Shown: positions 7,741-16,021, numbered from the stretch's first letter. The stretch is DNA of 64,000 nucleotides from Clostridiales bacterium (GCA_016930575.1 JAFGGL010000036.1:33516-97515); one strand, 5' to 3'. The notes: generated by a model not told the origin, from the letters alone. Numbers and translations are program-made.

Positions 7741-8592
7741 ATGATGCGCACAGAGCGGGATTTCCCAAATCCATACGACGGCAGAGCATACGCCCCCGTC
7801 CCGGGGAGCGGGCAACCTTATTATAGCGCGCCCTACGGCGGCGCCGCGTATCCTGTTCCGCCTGCGCAGCGCTCCAATCGCACCATGGTCCGCTTTATCG
7901 TTTTTCTGGTGATCATCAGCGTCGCGTTGATTGTGCTCCAAACCGTCGTTTTCAGGCTGAAGACCGTGTATGTGATCGGAAACGACTCCATTTCCGCGGA
8001 GCATATCGCCTCTCTTTCCGGGCTGACGCGCGGGGATAATATCTTCTCGATATCCGAGGATTCCGTCCGGGAGAGTTTAAAGGAGGATCACTGGATCATC
8101 CTCAACCGCCTCTACAAGCAGTATCCCGGCGAAGTATACCTGTTTGTGGACGAGCGCGAGATCGTCGCTACGCTGCGGTATCTCGGCATACAGTATACGC
8201 TGGATATCGACGGCATGGTGCTGGAGGAATACTCCGCCATGGATTACCGGGGCGAAGTGCCCACGGTATACGGGTTCAACGTATCCAACGCCACCGTCGG
8301 CGAGTTTCTTTCCGTACACGAAAAGGCGCAGCTTACCGCATATTCCGCCATCGTATCGGAACTGACGATTCAGCGTTACGAGGACCAAATCAAAAGCATC
8401 AACGTATCCGACACAGACGCGCTTTCCCTGCTGACCAAGAGCGAAATAACCGTACAGCTTGGCAGCAGCGACTATATGCGCGCCAAGATCGGCGCAATGC
8501 GTACCGATATCGCCTACCTGCGGCAACTCGGCGAAACCTCGGGCGTGCTGGACGTCACTACGCCCGAGGACGGCAAATTCAGACGGGAGTAA
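7741..8592 (+). CDS. ftsQ: Cell division protein FtsQ/DivIB
   Basis: A 283-residue bitopic protein: a Pro/Tyr/Gly-rich cytoplasmic tail (1-48), one membrane span (about 50-70), a POTRA domain beginning KTVYVIGN (about 74-145) and an extracellular beta domain. FtsQ/DivIB joins FtsL and FtsB/DivIC at the septum and helps activate the division synthase. Position directly after murD is classic. ATG 7741 follows GGGAGCGG. The cytoplasmic tail is low in complexity (YYSAPYGGAAYPVPP), which is common in clostridial versions. Confidence 0.9.
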   Translation: MMRTERDFPNPYDGRAYAPVPGSGQPYYSAPYGGAAYPVPPAQRSNRTMVRFIVFLVIISVALIVLQTVVFRLKTVYVIGNDSISAEHIASLSGLTRGDNIFSISEDSVRESLKEDHWIILNRLYKQYPGEVYLFVDEREIVATLRYLGIQYTLDIDGMVLEEYSAMDYRGEVPTVYGFNVSNATVGEFLSVHEKAQLTAYSAIVSELTIQRYEDQIKSINVSDTDALSLLTKSEITVQLGSSDYMRAKIGAMRTDIAYLRQLGETSGVLDVTTPEDGKFRRE

Positions 8593-8595
8593 GCA

Positions 8596-9396
8596 ATGGA
8601 CCCAAACATTGTAAAACAAAAACTCAGGCCCATCCGCTGCTTTCTGCTGGATATGGACGGCACGTTCTATCTGGGCAGCCGCCTGCTGGACGGCTCGCTG
8701 CAGTTTCTTGACAAAGTACAGGCATCCGGCAGACAGGCGCTGTTCCTCACCAACAACTCCAGCAAATCCGCCGGCGTGTATGTGGAGAAACTCAAGGGTA
8801 TGGGCGTGAAAGCCCCCTTCCTTCGCGTGCTGACTTCGGGGCAGGCGACCGCGGAGTACGCACTGAAAGCATTTCCCGGGAAACGTGCGTATGTGCTTGG
8901 CACGGATATGCTGCTCGGCGAGTTAAAATCTGCGGGGCTATCGATCGATAACCAAAACCCGGATTTCGTGCTGATCGGATATGACACCACCCTGGATTAC
9001 CGGAAGATGACCGGAGTCTGCGATTTCGTGCGCGCCGGGTTGCCCTACATCGCTACCCATCCGGATCTCAACTGTCCGACCGAGACGGGGTTTGCTCCCG
9101 ATATCGGCGCGATCATCGCGTTCGTCGAAGCCAGCACGGGGCGCAGGCCCGATACCGTCATCGGCAAGCCGAACCGCGGGATCGTGGATGCGGCGACGCG
9201 CATGACCGGCCTGCGCGCCGCTCAGCTTGCGATGGTCGGCGACAGACTCTATACGGACGTCGCCATGAGCGCTTTGCACGGGATACTCGGCGTTCTCGTG
9301 CTGACGGGCGAAGCTAAACAGGCTGATCTTGTAAATTCTCAGTTTCAGCCGGATTTGATCTTCGATCGCCTGTCGGATATGATAGAATACCTGTAA
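8596..9396 (+). CDS. HAD-IIA family phosphatase (NagD/4-nitrophenylphosphatase-like)
   Basis: 266 residues with the HAD motifs: LLDMDGTFYLG (catalytic Asp 19 and Asp 21), LTNNSSKS near 52 (motif II), a Lys in VIGKPNR near 192 (motif III) and MVGDRLYTDV near 215 (motif IV). The cap between motifs II and III is the C2a type of the NagD group. Such enzymes remove phosphate from small metabolites such as sugar or nucleotide phosphates, or phosphoglycolate. The real substrate cannot be told. It starts 3 bp after ftsQ, so it is translated in the same operon. Confidence 0.88.
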   Translation: MDPNIVKQKLRPIRCFLLDMDGTFYLGSRLLDGSLQFLDKVQASGRQALFLTNNSSKSAGVYVEKLKGMGVKAPFLRVLTSGQATAEYALKAFPGKRAYVLGTDMLLGELKSAGLSIDNQNPDFVLIGYDTTLDYRKMTGVCDFVRAGLPYIATHPDLNCPTETGFAPDIGAIIAFVEASTGRRPDTVIGKPNRGIVDAATRMTGLRAAQLAMVGDRLYTDVAMSALHGILGVLVLTGEAKQADLVNSQFQPDLIFDRLSDMIEYL

Positions 9397-9418
9397 ACGA
9401 CCGATAAGGATGTGCCCG

Positions 9419-11110
9419 ATGAAACACATTACATGCCTGCTTTTCTGTCTCTTTGTTTTCGCTGCGCCTCTCTCCGCTTATGCCGCGTCGGACGACGTCG
9501 GGTATCAGCCCATGCAGTACGGCGACAGCGGCGCAGACGTATTGCTGATCCAGGAGCAATTGCAGATGCTCGGCTATTACGGCGGCAAGGTAACCGGCAA
9601 CTATCTGGACGGCACACGGGCCGCCGTTTTGCAGTTTCAAGCCGATTACGGGCTGGAGCAGACCGGGATGGTCGACGGCGAAACCGAAGCGGCCATTTTC
9701 AACGCGGACTACCGCGTGCTGACCACCGGCGATTCGGGCGACGACGTGATACGCATCCAGGAACGGCTAACCACGCTGGATTATTACCATGGCAAAATTT
9801 CCGGAGATTATCTGGAAGGCACGACTTTCGGCATTGAGAAGTTCCAGGAAAAGATGGGGCTGGCGGCCACGGGCACGGCTGATATCCAAACCCAGCGCCT
9901 GCTGTTTTCCAATGCCGCGATGTCGCGTTTTCAGGAAGAGAGTACGGATACATCCGAACTCGGCGATATCAACGATATCGTCATCACCTCCGACGGCGCG
10001 GATGAAAAGCAGCCGGTCTACGATATCGAATATAACGGCCGGCTGACTCGCGGCTCGCAGGGCAGCCGCGTCAAGCAGGTGCAGCAGCGCCTGACAGAAC
10101 TCGGCTACTTTGTCGGCCCGATCAGCGGCAATTACATGAACCTGACCATCGCCGCCGTGGAAGCGTTTCAGGCAAACAACGGCTTAACGGTGGACGGCAT
10201 CACGGGCTCACAGACCTGGTCGGCGATGTTCGATGCGGATTATGCACTGGACGCTTCCGCCACCCCGCGCCCAACGCCTGTGCCGACGCCCATCCCCTAC
10301 GCGCTGACCGTGGACGTGAAAAACCAGGCCGTCATCGCCTACGGGCTGGATGTAAACGGCGAGCACACCATACCTGTCCGTTTCATGGTCTGTTCCACGG
10401 GGACGACCGCAATGCCGAGCGACGTCGGCGTGTTCACGATGGACGGCACGAAAGCGCGCTGGGCGTTCTTCTCTCTTTACGGCAGCTATGCGCAGTTTTG
10501 GACAAAGATCAACGAAAACATCGCATTCCATTCCGTTATCTATAATGAAGTCGATCTTCATGCCCTGAGCCGCAAGAGTTATAACATGCTCGGTTCGCGT
10601 GCGTCCCACGGCTGCATCCGCCTGCTGAACCACGACGCGCTGTGGATATACGAAAATGTCGGCGCGGGCACTAAGGTCACGATCACGGAGGATCTGCCGC
10701 TGGATACGGAACTGCGCGCCGCATTGAATCCAAAAGATCTTTCCTCCAACTGGGACAGCGCGCCCGTGACGCCTGTGCCGACCGCTTCGCCCGCCTACCA
10801 AAGCGGCGCTATACCTCCCATGCCGTTTCGGTCGATGAAAGATAACTCCACCGGCGAAGACGTGTACTGGCTGCAGATGAAGCTCAAGGAATTGGGCTAC
10901 TATACCGGCTACATGGCGACGGGCACCTATCTGGGCGGCACGGTGAAGGCCGTCAAGGCGTTCCAGAAAGCGAACGGTCTGGGAATCGACGGCGTGGCAG
11001 GCATCCAGACCCTGAACGCCATCTATGCCGACGTCCTCAACCCCGAAACCCCGACGCCGGCGGTCTCGGATTCTCCGACGCCGGCACCGGCCCAAACGCC
11101 TGCGGAATAA
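9419..11110 (+). CDS. Secreted L,D-transpeptidase (YkuD) with four peptidoglycan-binding domains
   Basis: After a signal peptide (1-22) come two peptidoglycan-binding domains (about 30-95 and 105-165), a third at about 210-275, a Pro/Thr linker, the YkuD catalytic domain (about 295-435) with SHGCIRL (His 397, Cys 399), another linker and a fourth binding domain (about 470-540), ending in a Pro/Thr-rich tail. YkuD enzymes make 3-3 cross-links between DAP residues or attach proteins to the wall, using the active Cys. ATG 9419 is preceded by TAAGGA. The track start at 9410 gives three extra residues without a good ribosome site. It is 22 bp after the phosphatase gene. Confidence 0.92.
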   Translation: MKHITCLLFCLFVFAAPLSAYAASDDVGYQPMQYGDSGADVLLIQEQLQMLGYYGGKVTGNYLDGTRAAVLQFQADYGLEQTGMVDGETEAAIFNADYRVLTTGDSGDDVIRIQERLTTLDYYHGKISGDYLEGTTFGIEKFQEKMGLAATGTADIQTQRLLFSNAAMSRFQEESTDTSELGDINDIVITSDGADEKQPVYDIEYNGRLTRGSQGSRVKQVQQRLTELGYFVGPISGNYMNLTIAAVEAFQANNGLTVDGITGSQTWSAMFDADYALDASATPRPTPVPTPIPYALTVDVKNQAVIAYGLDVNGEHTIPVRFMVCSTGTTAMPSDVGVFTMDGTKARWAFFSLYGSYAQFWTKINENIAFHSVIYNEVDLHALSRKSYNMLGSRASHGCIRLLNHDALWIYENVGAGTKVTITEDLPLDTELRAALNPKDLSSNWDSAPVTPVPTASPAYQSGAIPPMPFRSMKDNSTGEDVYWLQMKLKELGYYTGYMATGTYLGGTVKAVKAFQKANGLGIDGVAGIQTLNAIYADVLNPETPTPAVSDSPTPAPAQTPAE

Positions 11111-11146
11111 AATACACAATACATACAGCAGGACGCGCGGAACGCT

Positions 11147-11174
11147 TTGTGCTTCTGCGTGTTTATGATATACT
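11147..11174 (+). promoter_or_regulatory. Promoter for the GGGtGRT gene pair
   Basis: TTGTGC (11147-11152), 16 bp, TATACT (11169-11174), followed by an AGGAGG ribosome site before ATG 11224. Moderate match. Confidence 0.5.
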
Positions 11175-11223
11175 TGCTTTTGGATATTTTCAAAAGATTC
11201 CCAAGATTAGGAGGCTGTAATCC

Positions 11224-11916
11224 ATGGAATACTCCAGAGAAGTGGAAGAAATGGCATGTGTGAAGCAGGGCCCGAATCACGGTCCGGCTCCCATCCCCGA
11301 AGAGGGCGCGTGGGTGCAAAGCCGCCAGATAACGGATATCAGCGGATTCACCCATGGCGTCGGCTGGTGCGCGCCGCAGCAAGGCGCTTGCAAACTGACT
11401 TTGAATGTCAAGAAGGGCGTTATCGTGGAAGCGCTGGTGGAGACACTCGGATGCTCGGGCATGACGCATTCCGCGGCAATGGCCAGCGAGATACTGCCCG
11501 GGAAAACCATATTGGAAGCGATGAACACCGACCTCGTTTGCGACGCCATCAACACCGCGATGCGCGAGCTCTTTTTACAAATCGCCTACGGGCGTTCGCA
11601 AAGCGCCTTTTCGGAAGGCGGCCTGGAGATCGGCGCGGGGCTGGAGGATTTGGGCAAAGGCCACAGAAGCCAGATCGGCACGATGTACGGGACGCTGAAA
11701 AAAGGCCCCCGCTATCTGGAAATGGCGGAAGGCTACGTGATGGAACTCGGGCTTGACAAAGACCGCGAGATCATCGGGTATAAGTACGTGCATCTGGGCA
11801 AGATGATGGAGGACATCCGCAAGGGCGTAGCTCCCAAGGAAGCGCTGGAGAAGAACACGGGAACCTACGGGCGCTTTAAAGATGCGGTCGAAACCATCGA
11901 TCCGCGTAAAGAATAG
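11224..11916 (+). CDS. NifU-like iron-sulfur scaffold domain protein, partner of GGGtGRT protein
   Basis: A 230-residue soluble protein. Its middle resembles the NifU/IscU N-terminal scaffold fold: VETLGCSGMTHSAAMASEILPGK is the Cys-Ser-G-[TS] pattern with the following helix, and further Cys occur in WCAPQQGACK and LVCDAIN. In Clostridia, genes of this type are usually annotated as iron-sulfur assembly scaffold protein and sit directly before a GGGtGRT gene, as here (21 bp). The biological role of the pair is not established. ATG 11224 follows AGGAGGCTGTAATCC. The C-terminal 60 residues are charged and not part of the scaffold fold. Confidence 0.75.
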   Translation: MEYSREVEEMACVKQGPNHGPAPIPEEGAWVQSRQITDISGFTHGVGWCAPQQGACKLTLNVKKGVIVEALVETLGCSGMTHSAAMASEILPGKTILEAMNTDLVCDAINTAMRELFLQIAYGRSQSAFSEGGLEIGAGLEDLGKGHRSQIGTMYGTLKKGPRYLEMAEGYVMELGLDKDREIIGYKYVHLGKMMEDIRKGVAPKEALEKNTGTYGRFKDAVETIDPRKE

Positions 11917-11937
11917 ATTGAACAGAGGAGACAGAGT

Positions 11938-12936
11938 ATGGCTGTATTTGAAGGATATGACCGCCGGATGCCGCATATCGAGAAAGTGCTTGCGGAATAC
12001 GGTTTTGATAATTTGGAATCGATGGCGAAATTCGTAAAGGACAAAGGCGTCGACGTACGTGCCATCGTGCTTGGCGTGCAGAAGATCGCGTTTGAGAACG
12101 CCGTCTGGGCATACACACTGGGCGCTGCGATCGCGATGAAAAAGAACGTGAAGAGTGCCGCGGACGCGGCCGAGGCCATCGGCGTCGGCCTGCAGGCGTT
12201 CTGTATCCCAGGCTCGGTCGCCGACCAGCGCCAGGTGGGCCTGGGGCACGGCAACCTGGGCGCGATGCTGCTGCGCGAGGAGACCGGCTGTTTTTGCTTC
12301 CTCGCCGGGCACGAAAGCTTCGCAGCCGCCGAGGGCGCCATCGGCATCGCGCGCACCGCCAACAAGGTGCGCAAGATCCCTCTGCGCGTGATCCTGAACG
12401 GACTCGGCAAGGACGCCGCCTATATCATCAGCCGCATCAACGGCTTTACCTATGTGAAAACGGAAATGGACTATACCAAAGGCGAAGCCAAGGTCGTTAA
12501 GGAAACGCCGTATTCGGACGGCGAGCGCGCCAGGGTGCGCTGCTACGGCTGCGACGACGTGGTGGAAGGCGTTTCAGTGATGATGCAGGAGCACGTGGAC
12601 GTATCCATCACCGGCAACTCCACCAACCCGACGCGTTTCTGCCACCCGGTGGCGGGCACGTACAAGAAGTGGTGCGCGGAAAACGGCAGGAAGTATTTCT
12701 CCGTCGCAAGCGGCGGCGGTACGGGCCGCACCCTGCATCCCGACAATATGGCCGCCGGCCCCGCAAGCTACGGCTTTACGGACACGCTTGGCCGCATGCA
12801 CTCGGACGCGCAGTTCGCGGGCTCGTCCTCCGTGCCCGCCCACGTGGAGATGATGGGCCTCATCGGCATGGGCAACAATCCCATGGTCGGCGCGACCGTC
12901 GCGGTTGCCGTTGCGATTGAGGAAGCTACGAAATAA
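11938..12936 (+). CDS. GGGtGRT family protein
   Basis: The 332-residue protein contains the signature GGGTGRT (about residues 259-265), which names this uncharacterised family. It is Gly/Ala-rich with long amphipathic segments and has no signal peptide. Conserved Cys occur in YGCDDV and GCFCF. It pairs with the upstream NifU-like protein as in many anaerobes, suggesting a joint metal-cluster or redox role, but no reaction is known. ATG 11938 follows GAGGAGACAGAGT. A palindromic terminator lies 15 bp downstream. Confidence 0.85.
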   Translation: MAVFEGYDRRMPHIEKVLAEYGFDNLESMAKFVKDKGVDVRAIVLGVQKIAFENAVWAYTLGAAIAMKKNVKSAADAAEAIGVGLQAFCIPGSVADQRQVGLGHGNLGAMLLREETGCFCFLAGHESFAAAEGAIGIARTANKVRKIPLRVILNGLGKDAAYIISRINGFTYVKTEMDYTKGEAKVVKETPYSDGERARVRCYGCDDVVEGVSVMMQEHVDVSITGNSTNPTRFCHPVAGTYKKWCAENGRKYFSVASGGGTGRTLHPDNMAAGPASYGFTDTLGRMHSDAQFAGSSSVPAHVEMMGLIGMGNNPMVGATVAVAVAIEEATK

Positions 12937-12951
12937 GAATTCTATGTAATC

Positions 12952-12983
12952 AAAAAAGACCTCCGAATTCGGAGATCTTTATT
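12952..12983. repeat. Left copy of duplicated palindromic terminator
   Basis: AAAAAGACCTCCGAATTCGGAGATCTTTATT is nearly a perfect inverted repeat with one stem mismatch. It ends the GGGtGRT gene on the plus strand. Read on the minus strand it ends in six T residues and terminates the protease gene. The first 21 bases (AAAAAGACCTCCGAATTCGGA) are identical to the copy at 14071-14104. Confidence 0.85.
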
Positions 12984-13047
12984 ACACTTCTGTTCTGTTT
13001 ACTATTCTTGATACGCCTATGCATCTTCGATAACACATATAGGATTC

Positions 13048-14034
13048 TTATAATATTTCATTTGCTTTTGGAACGCTATACGATATTCCAATTATTCTAT
13101 TGTCTCTATTTCTTGTTACTCGAATCTGCTTTAGTGAATCATCAATAGAAAAATAACCTGCTTGCGCCATATCGTAAATATAGTCTTCCTTTATTTTTGA
13201 ATCTGCACTTTCCCTGTATTTTGCTTTCATTACTAACAATGGTGGTAAAAGAACACCATGTGAATAATAAGGTTCTTGGCTATCCTCTGTAGATAATGAC
13301 ATAGTTATTATACCAATAACTCCACCATTCACTGAAATAATTGGCCCCCCACTCATTCCATGATCATATCTAGCATTTGTCCTGAAACACGGAAACTTTA
13401 ATAATATAGAATCTCTTTTATTACCATATATTTCTACAATTTCGCCTTTTGATGCATTCAAGCTGTTGTTTATTGTTCTTTGAAATCTCGATAAATCCCC
13501 ATTGAAAGTAACTAACTTTTTACTGTATCCAATTGCCATAGTTTGTTGATAAAGCTTTGGAATTCCGGGACTTAAGGTAAATTGCATTAAAGGTACTCTG
13601 ACATCATCTATTGTCGGTATGTCTATTGTGAGTAAAGCTATATCCGATTCATTTGAATACGTAATATTGGTTATTGGTAATAAACCGCCAAAATACTGAC
13701 CCTCAACTAATACTATGTTTGTACAGTATAATACATAAAGGTTTAGCTCAGTGAAATCAATAACTCCATTTTTAACAACTCCTTCTCGCTCTTTTTTATC
13801 AGTTAAGTCTTTTAGTACATGTTTAGCAGTTAATAAAAAGCCGTTACTACTAATACAAAAAGCTGTACCTAATAAATCCAGACTTTTTTCATTGTCATGT
13901 ATAATTGGGAAAACGGATGTTTGAAAAAAATGAGGTTCAAGAAGTCCCACTTGAAAGTTTTTCTCTTCAAAAGACAAATGACATCTGCTACTCATAATTT
14001 CATCCTTTATTTCTTTCATAGACTTCGATTTCAT
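13048..14034 (-). CDS. Trypsin-like serine protease, AT-rich gene
   Basis: A 328-residue soluble protein with a trypsin-like catalytic triad: His 72 in LLTAKHVL, Asp 131 in ESDIALL and Ser 228 in HGMSGGPI. No signal peptide, membrane span or PDZ domain is seen, so it probably acts in the cytoplasm. The C-terminal ~60 residues are unassigned. ATG 14034 follows GGAGGTTTCTCCT. The track start (14184) reads through the terminator and into the neighbouring gene. Base composition is strikingly AT-rich (about one third G+C by eye) against GC-rich neighbours, with ATA/AGA codons, and the gene lies between two copies of one terminator. This suggests recent acquisition. Proteases of this type occur in regulated proteolysis and in several defence systems. 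No partner gene is visible. Confidence 0.88.
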   Translation of the reverse strand: MKSKSMKEIKDEIMSSRCHLSFEEKNFQVGLLEPHFFQTSVFPIIHDNEKSLDLLGTAFCISSNGFLLTAKHVLKDLTDKKEREGVVKNGVIDFTELNLYVLYCTNIVLVEGQYFGGLLPITNITYSNESDIALLTIDIPTIDDVRVPLMQFTLSPGIPKLYQQTMAIGYSKKLVTFNGDLSRFQRTINNSLNASKGEIVEIYGNKRDSILLKFPCFRTNARYDHGMSGGPIISVNGGVIGIITMSLSTEDSQEPYYSHGVLLPPLLVMKAKYRESADSKIKEDYIYDMAQAGYFSIDDSLKQIRVTRNRDNRIIGISYSVPKANEIL

Positions 14035-14070
14035 AGGAGAAACCTCCGTAACTAAAATTACTATTCTATC

Positions 14071-14104
14071 TGAAAAAGACCTCCGAATTCGGAGGTCTTT
14101 TTCA
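14071..14104. repeat. Right copy of duplicated palindromic terminator
   Basis: TGAAAAAGACCTCC GAATTC GGAGGTCTTTTTCA is a perfect 34-nt inverted repeat that starts 7 bp after the SPFH gene and acts as its terminator. It is the intact twin of the copy at 12952-12983. The motif ATTCTAT also precedes both copies. Confidence 0.88.
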
Positions 14105-14111
14105 TTATTGT

Positions 14112-15170
14112 TTATTCCGATTTCTGTCCGCACTCCGGGCAGAACTTGGCGTCCGCATCCATCTTCGCGCCGCACTTGGTGCATGTCTTTTCCTGCGGAG
14201 ACTGTGCAGCGCCGCAGTGGGGGCAGAACTTGCTGCCCTTGGCGATCCGCTTGCCGCAGCTGACGCAGGGAACAGTCTCCGGCTGCGTCGCCGGCGGCTG
14301 GTTAGCGGCGTTCATGCTCTGGGCGAACATCTGCCCCATCGCCGCGCCCGCGCCCATACCGACGCCCATGCCGGCCATTCCCCCGCCGCTTTGATTGTTT
14401 GCGGCCTCGCGCATTGCTTCGGCGGCCTGGTACTGCGTATACTTGTTCAAATCGCCCGCGACGCCCATAGAGGTGCGCTTGTCGATAGCCTTTTCCACGT
14501 CCTCCGGCAGGCTGATGTTTTCGATGATGAAATTTGTCAGCGTAAGCCCCAGCGCTTCCACCTGCGGGTTGAGCGCCTTTTGCACGAACGCCGAGAGTTC
14601 CTGATAGTTGGCCGCCATATCCAGGGCGGGAATCTTGCTCTCGGCGATCGCGTCGCTTAAGCCCGAGATCAGCGTGCGTTTGATCTGGCCTTCCACATCC
14701 TCCACGGTGAACATGCCGTTGGTGCCGAAGACCTCTTTCAAAAACACTTCGGGATCCTTCACGCGGAACGCGAAGATGCCGAACGCGCGGATACGGATCA
14801 TGCCGAATTCGGCGTCGCGCATCATCACCGGATTGCTCGTTCCCCACTTGCGGTCCAGGAACTGCTTGGTGTTGACGAAGTACACATCCGACTTGAACGG
14901 CGACTTGAAGCCGAACTTCCACGCCTTGAGCGCCGTCATGATCGGCATGTTGCCGGTGGACAGCTCGTAGCGGCCGGGCTCGAAGATATCGGCGAGCTGC
15001 CCTTCGTTGACGAACACGGCCAGCTGGCTTTCGCGCACCGTAAGCTGCGCGCCCATCATGATCTCTTTGCCGTCCATGTCGTAGCGGTGCACCATGGTGT
15101 TCTGGGTCGAATCTTTCCATTCGATAACGTCGATAAACTGGCTTGTTACGATCTTTTTAAATAATCCCAT
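14112..15170 (-). CDS. SPFH/band-7 domain protein with C-terminal double zinc ribbon (YdjI-like)
   Basis: The first ~240 of 352 residues form an SPFH (band 7) domain like that of Bacillus YdjI and the so-called virion core protein family: an N-terminal KIVTSQFIDVIEWKD strand and the LEALGLTLTNFIIENISLPEDVEKAI region before a helix. A Gly/Met/Ala-rich stretch (about 255-280) leads to two zinc ribbons with CVSCGKR...CPHCG and CTKCGAK...CPECG. Such proteins oligomerise at the membrane and may organise membrane domains or stress responses. Its ligands are unknown. ATG 15170 follows AGGAGGATACCGGC. It lies 12 bp after the receiver-like gene and is likely co-transcribed. Confidence 0.85.
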   Translation of the reverse strand: MGLFKKIVTSQFIDVIEWKDSTQNTMVHRYDMDGKEIMMGAQLTVRESQLAVFVNEGQLADIFEPGRYELSTGNMPIMTALKAWKFGFKSPFKSDVYFVNTKQFLDRKWGTSNPVMMRDAEFGMIRIRAFGIFAFRVKDPEVFLKEVFGTNGMFTVEDVEGQIKRTLISGLSDAIAESKIPALDMAANYQELSAFVQKALNPQVEALGLTLTNFIIENISLPEDVEKAIDKRTSMGVAGDLNKYTQYQAAEAMREAANNQSGGGMAGMGVGMGAGAAMGQMFAQSMNAANQPPATQPETVPCVSCGKRIAKGSKFCPHCGAAQSPQEKTCTKCGAKMDADAKFCPECGQKSE

Positions 15171-15182
15171 GCCGGTATCCTC

Positions 15183-15986
15183 CTATTTTTCTTCGCTCCA
15201 TGTGCAATCTGCCGCGAAATCTATCAGCCCGTTGAGCGTTTTAAGTTCAGCCAGGCTCATTGTAAGACCTAAATAATGCTGTATCTGTCCGATCGTTTCT
15301 TCGATATACGCCTTTACCTTCATATCCGGCGTGACGCCCGCCGCGCCGCAAGAGCGCGGGCTGAACACGATGCGCACTTCTTCGGGCGAAACGACCGCGA
15401 TGTGGATGTTCATCATCTCGTACTCTTCCCCGAAGAAATTCCTGAGCGCCGTCGCCAGCCGTTCGCTGCCGTAATGCCAGCGCTCGGTAATGAACATATC
15501 CCCCTGCGGTATTGAGATCCGGGCGAAAAAGCACGGGCTCTGCGGATCGTCCGAGCAGCGGTACAGACGCTGCTGCTTCAATATCTCTTTCTTCGTCGGC
15601 GCAAGACGGGACAGCAGATACTTCATCCAGCGTTCACGGGCGGCGGAGAAATTCGTTTCCTCGTTATATTCGACATCCGAATTATCGGTATGGATCTGGT
15701 TTAAAAGCAGCTCAACCTCGCGGATGATTGTAAGCTGCTGCTCCTTATCGTCTATAATCATGAAAACCGGGATCTGCGGCTGCTTTTCATCCATCCATTG
15801 TTCGAGCGTTTCAAACCCTTCGTCGATCCCGATGGCGTCGATATGGTGCTTGCGCAAGCATTCCACCGCTTCCTCAAAGGTCTTTCGCACCCGCGGCGGC
15901 TTGAAGCCCATCGTTTCCCATCCGTCGGCATCGCTGAACATCTTCTCTATCGTCGGCGACTTCGTTACAATCAGGAGCCTATACAC
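15183..15986 (-). CDS. Response-regulator-like protein with degenerate receiver domain and no HTH
   Basis: The 267-residue protein starts MYRLLIVTKS, and the first ~110 residues look like a CheY-type receiver. The acidic pocket is missing (VTKS instead of VDDD). An Asp in AIGIDEG lies where the phosphoacceptor would be. The second half (about 130-255) resembles the middle domain of YesN-type regulators, but no AraC DNA-binding domain follows. It may be a sensor or scaffold for the SPFH partner. This is inference. The track start (TTG 15995) directly abuts GGAGG. GTG 15986 has GGAGG with a 9-nt spacer and is preferred. A good promoter precedes it. Confidence 0.7.
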   Translation of the reverse strand: MYRLLIVTKSPTIEKMFSDADGWETMGFKPPRVRKTFEEAVECLRKHHIDAIGIDEGFETLEQWMDEKQPQIPVFMIIDDKEQQLTIIREVELLLNQIHTDNSDVEYNEETNFSAARERWMKYLLSRLAPTKKEILKQQRLYRCSDDPQSPCFFARISIPQGDMFITERWHYGSERLATALRNFFGEEYEMMNIHIAVVSPEEVRIVFSPRSCGAAGVTPDMKVKAYIEETIGQIQHYLGLTMSLAELKTLNGLIDFAADCTWSEEK

Positions 15987-16021
15987 AAACGTCAACCTCC
16001 AATAGTTTCAGGATAGCTAAC

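Noticed and set aside
11111-11146. Terminator after the L,D-transpeptidase gene
   Set aside because: No stable stem with a T run could be drawn in the 110-bp gap.
12952-14104. Insertion sequence or integron-like element around the protease
   Set aside because: No transposase, integrase or target duplication beyond the hairpin copies is present, so only a cassette-like insertion is proposed.
14302-15120. 272-codon minus-strand frame overlapping the SPFH gene
   Set aside because: Same strand but another frame; the SPFH/zinc-ribbon frame has clear domains, while this one is Arg/Gly-rich noise.
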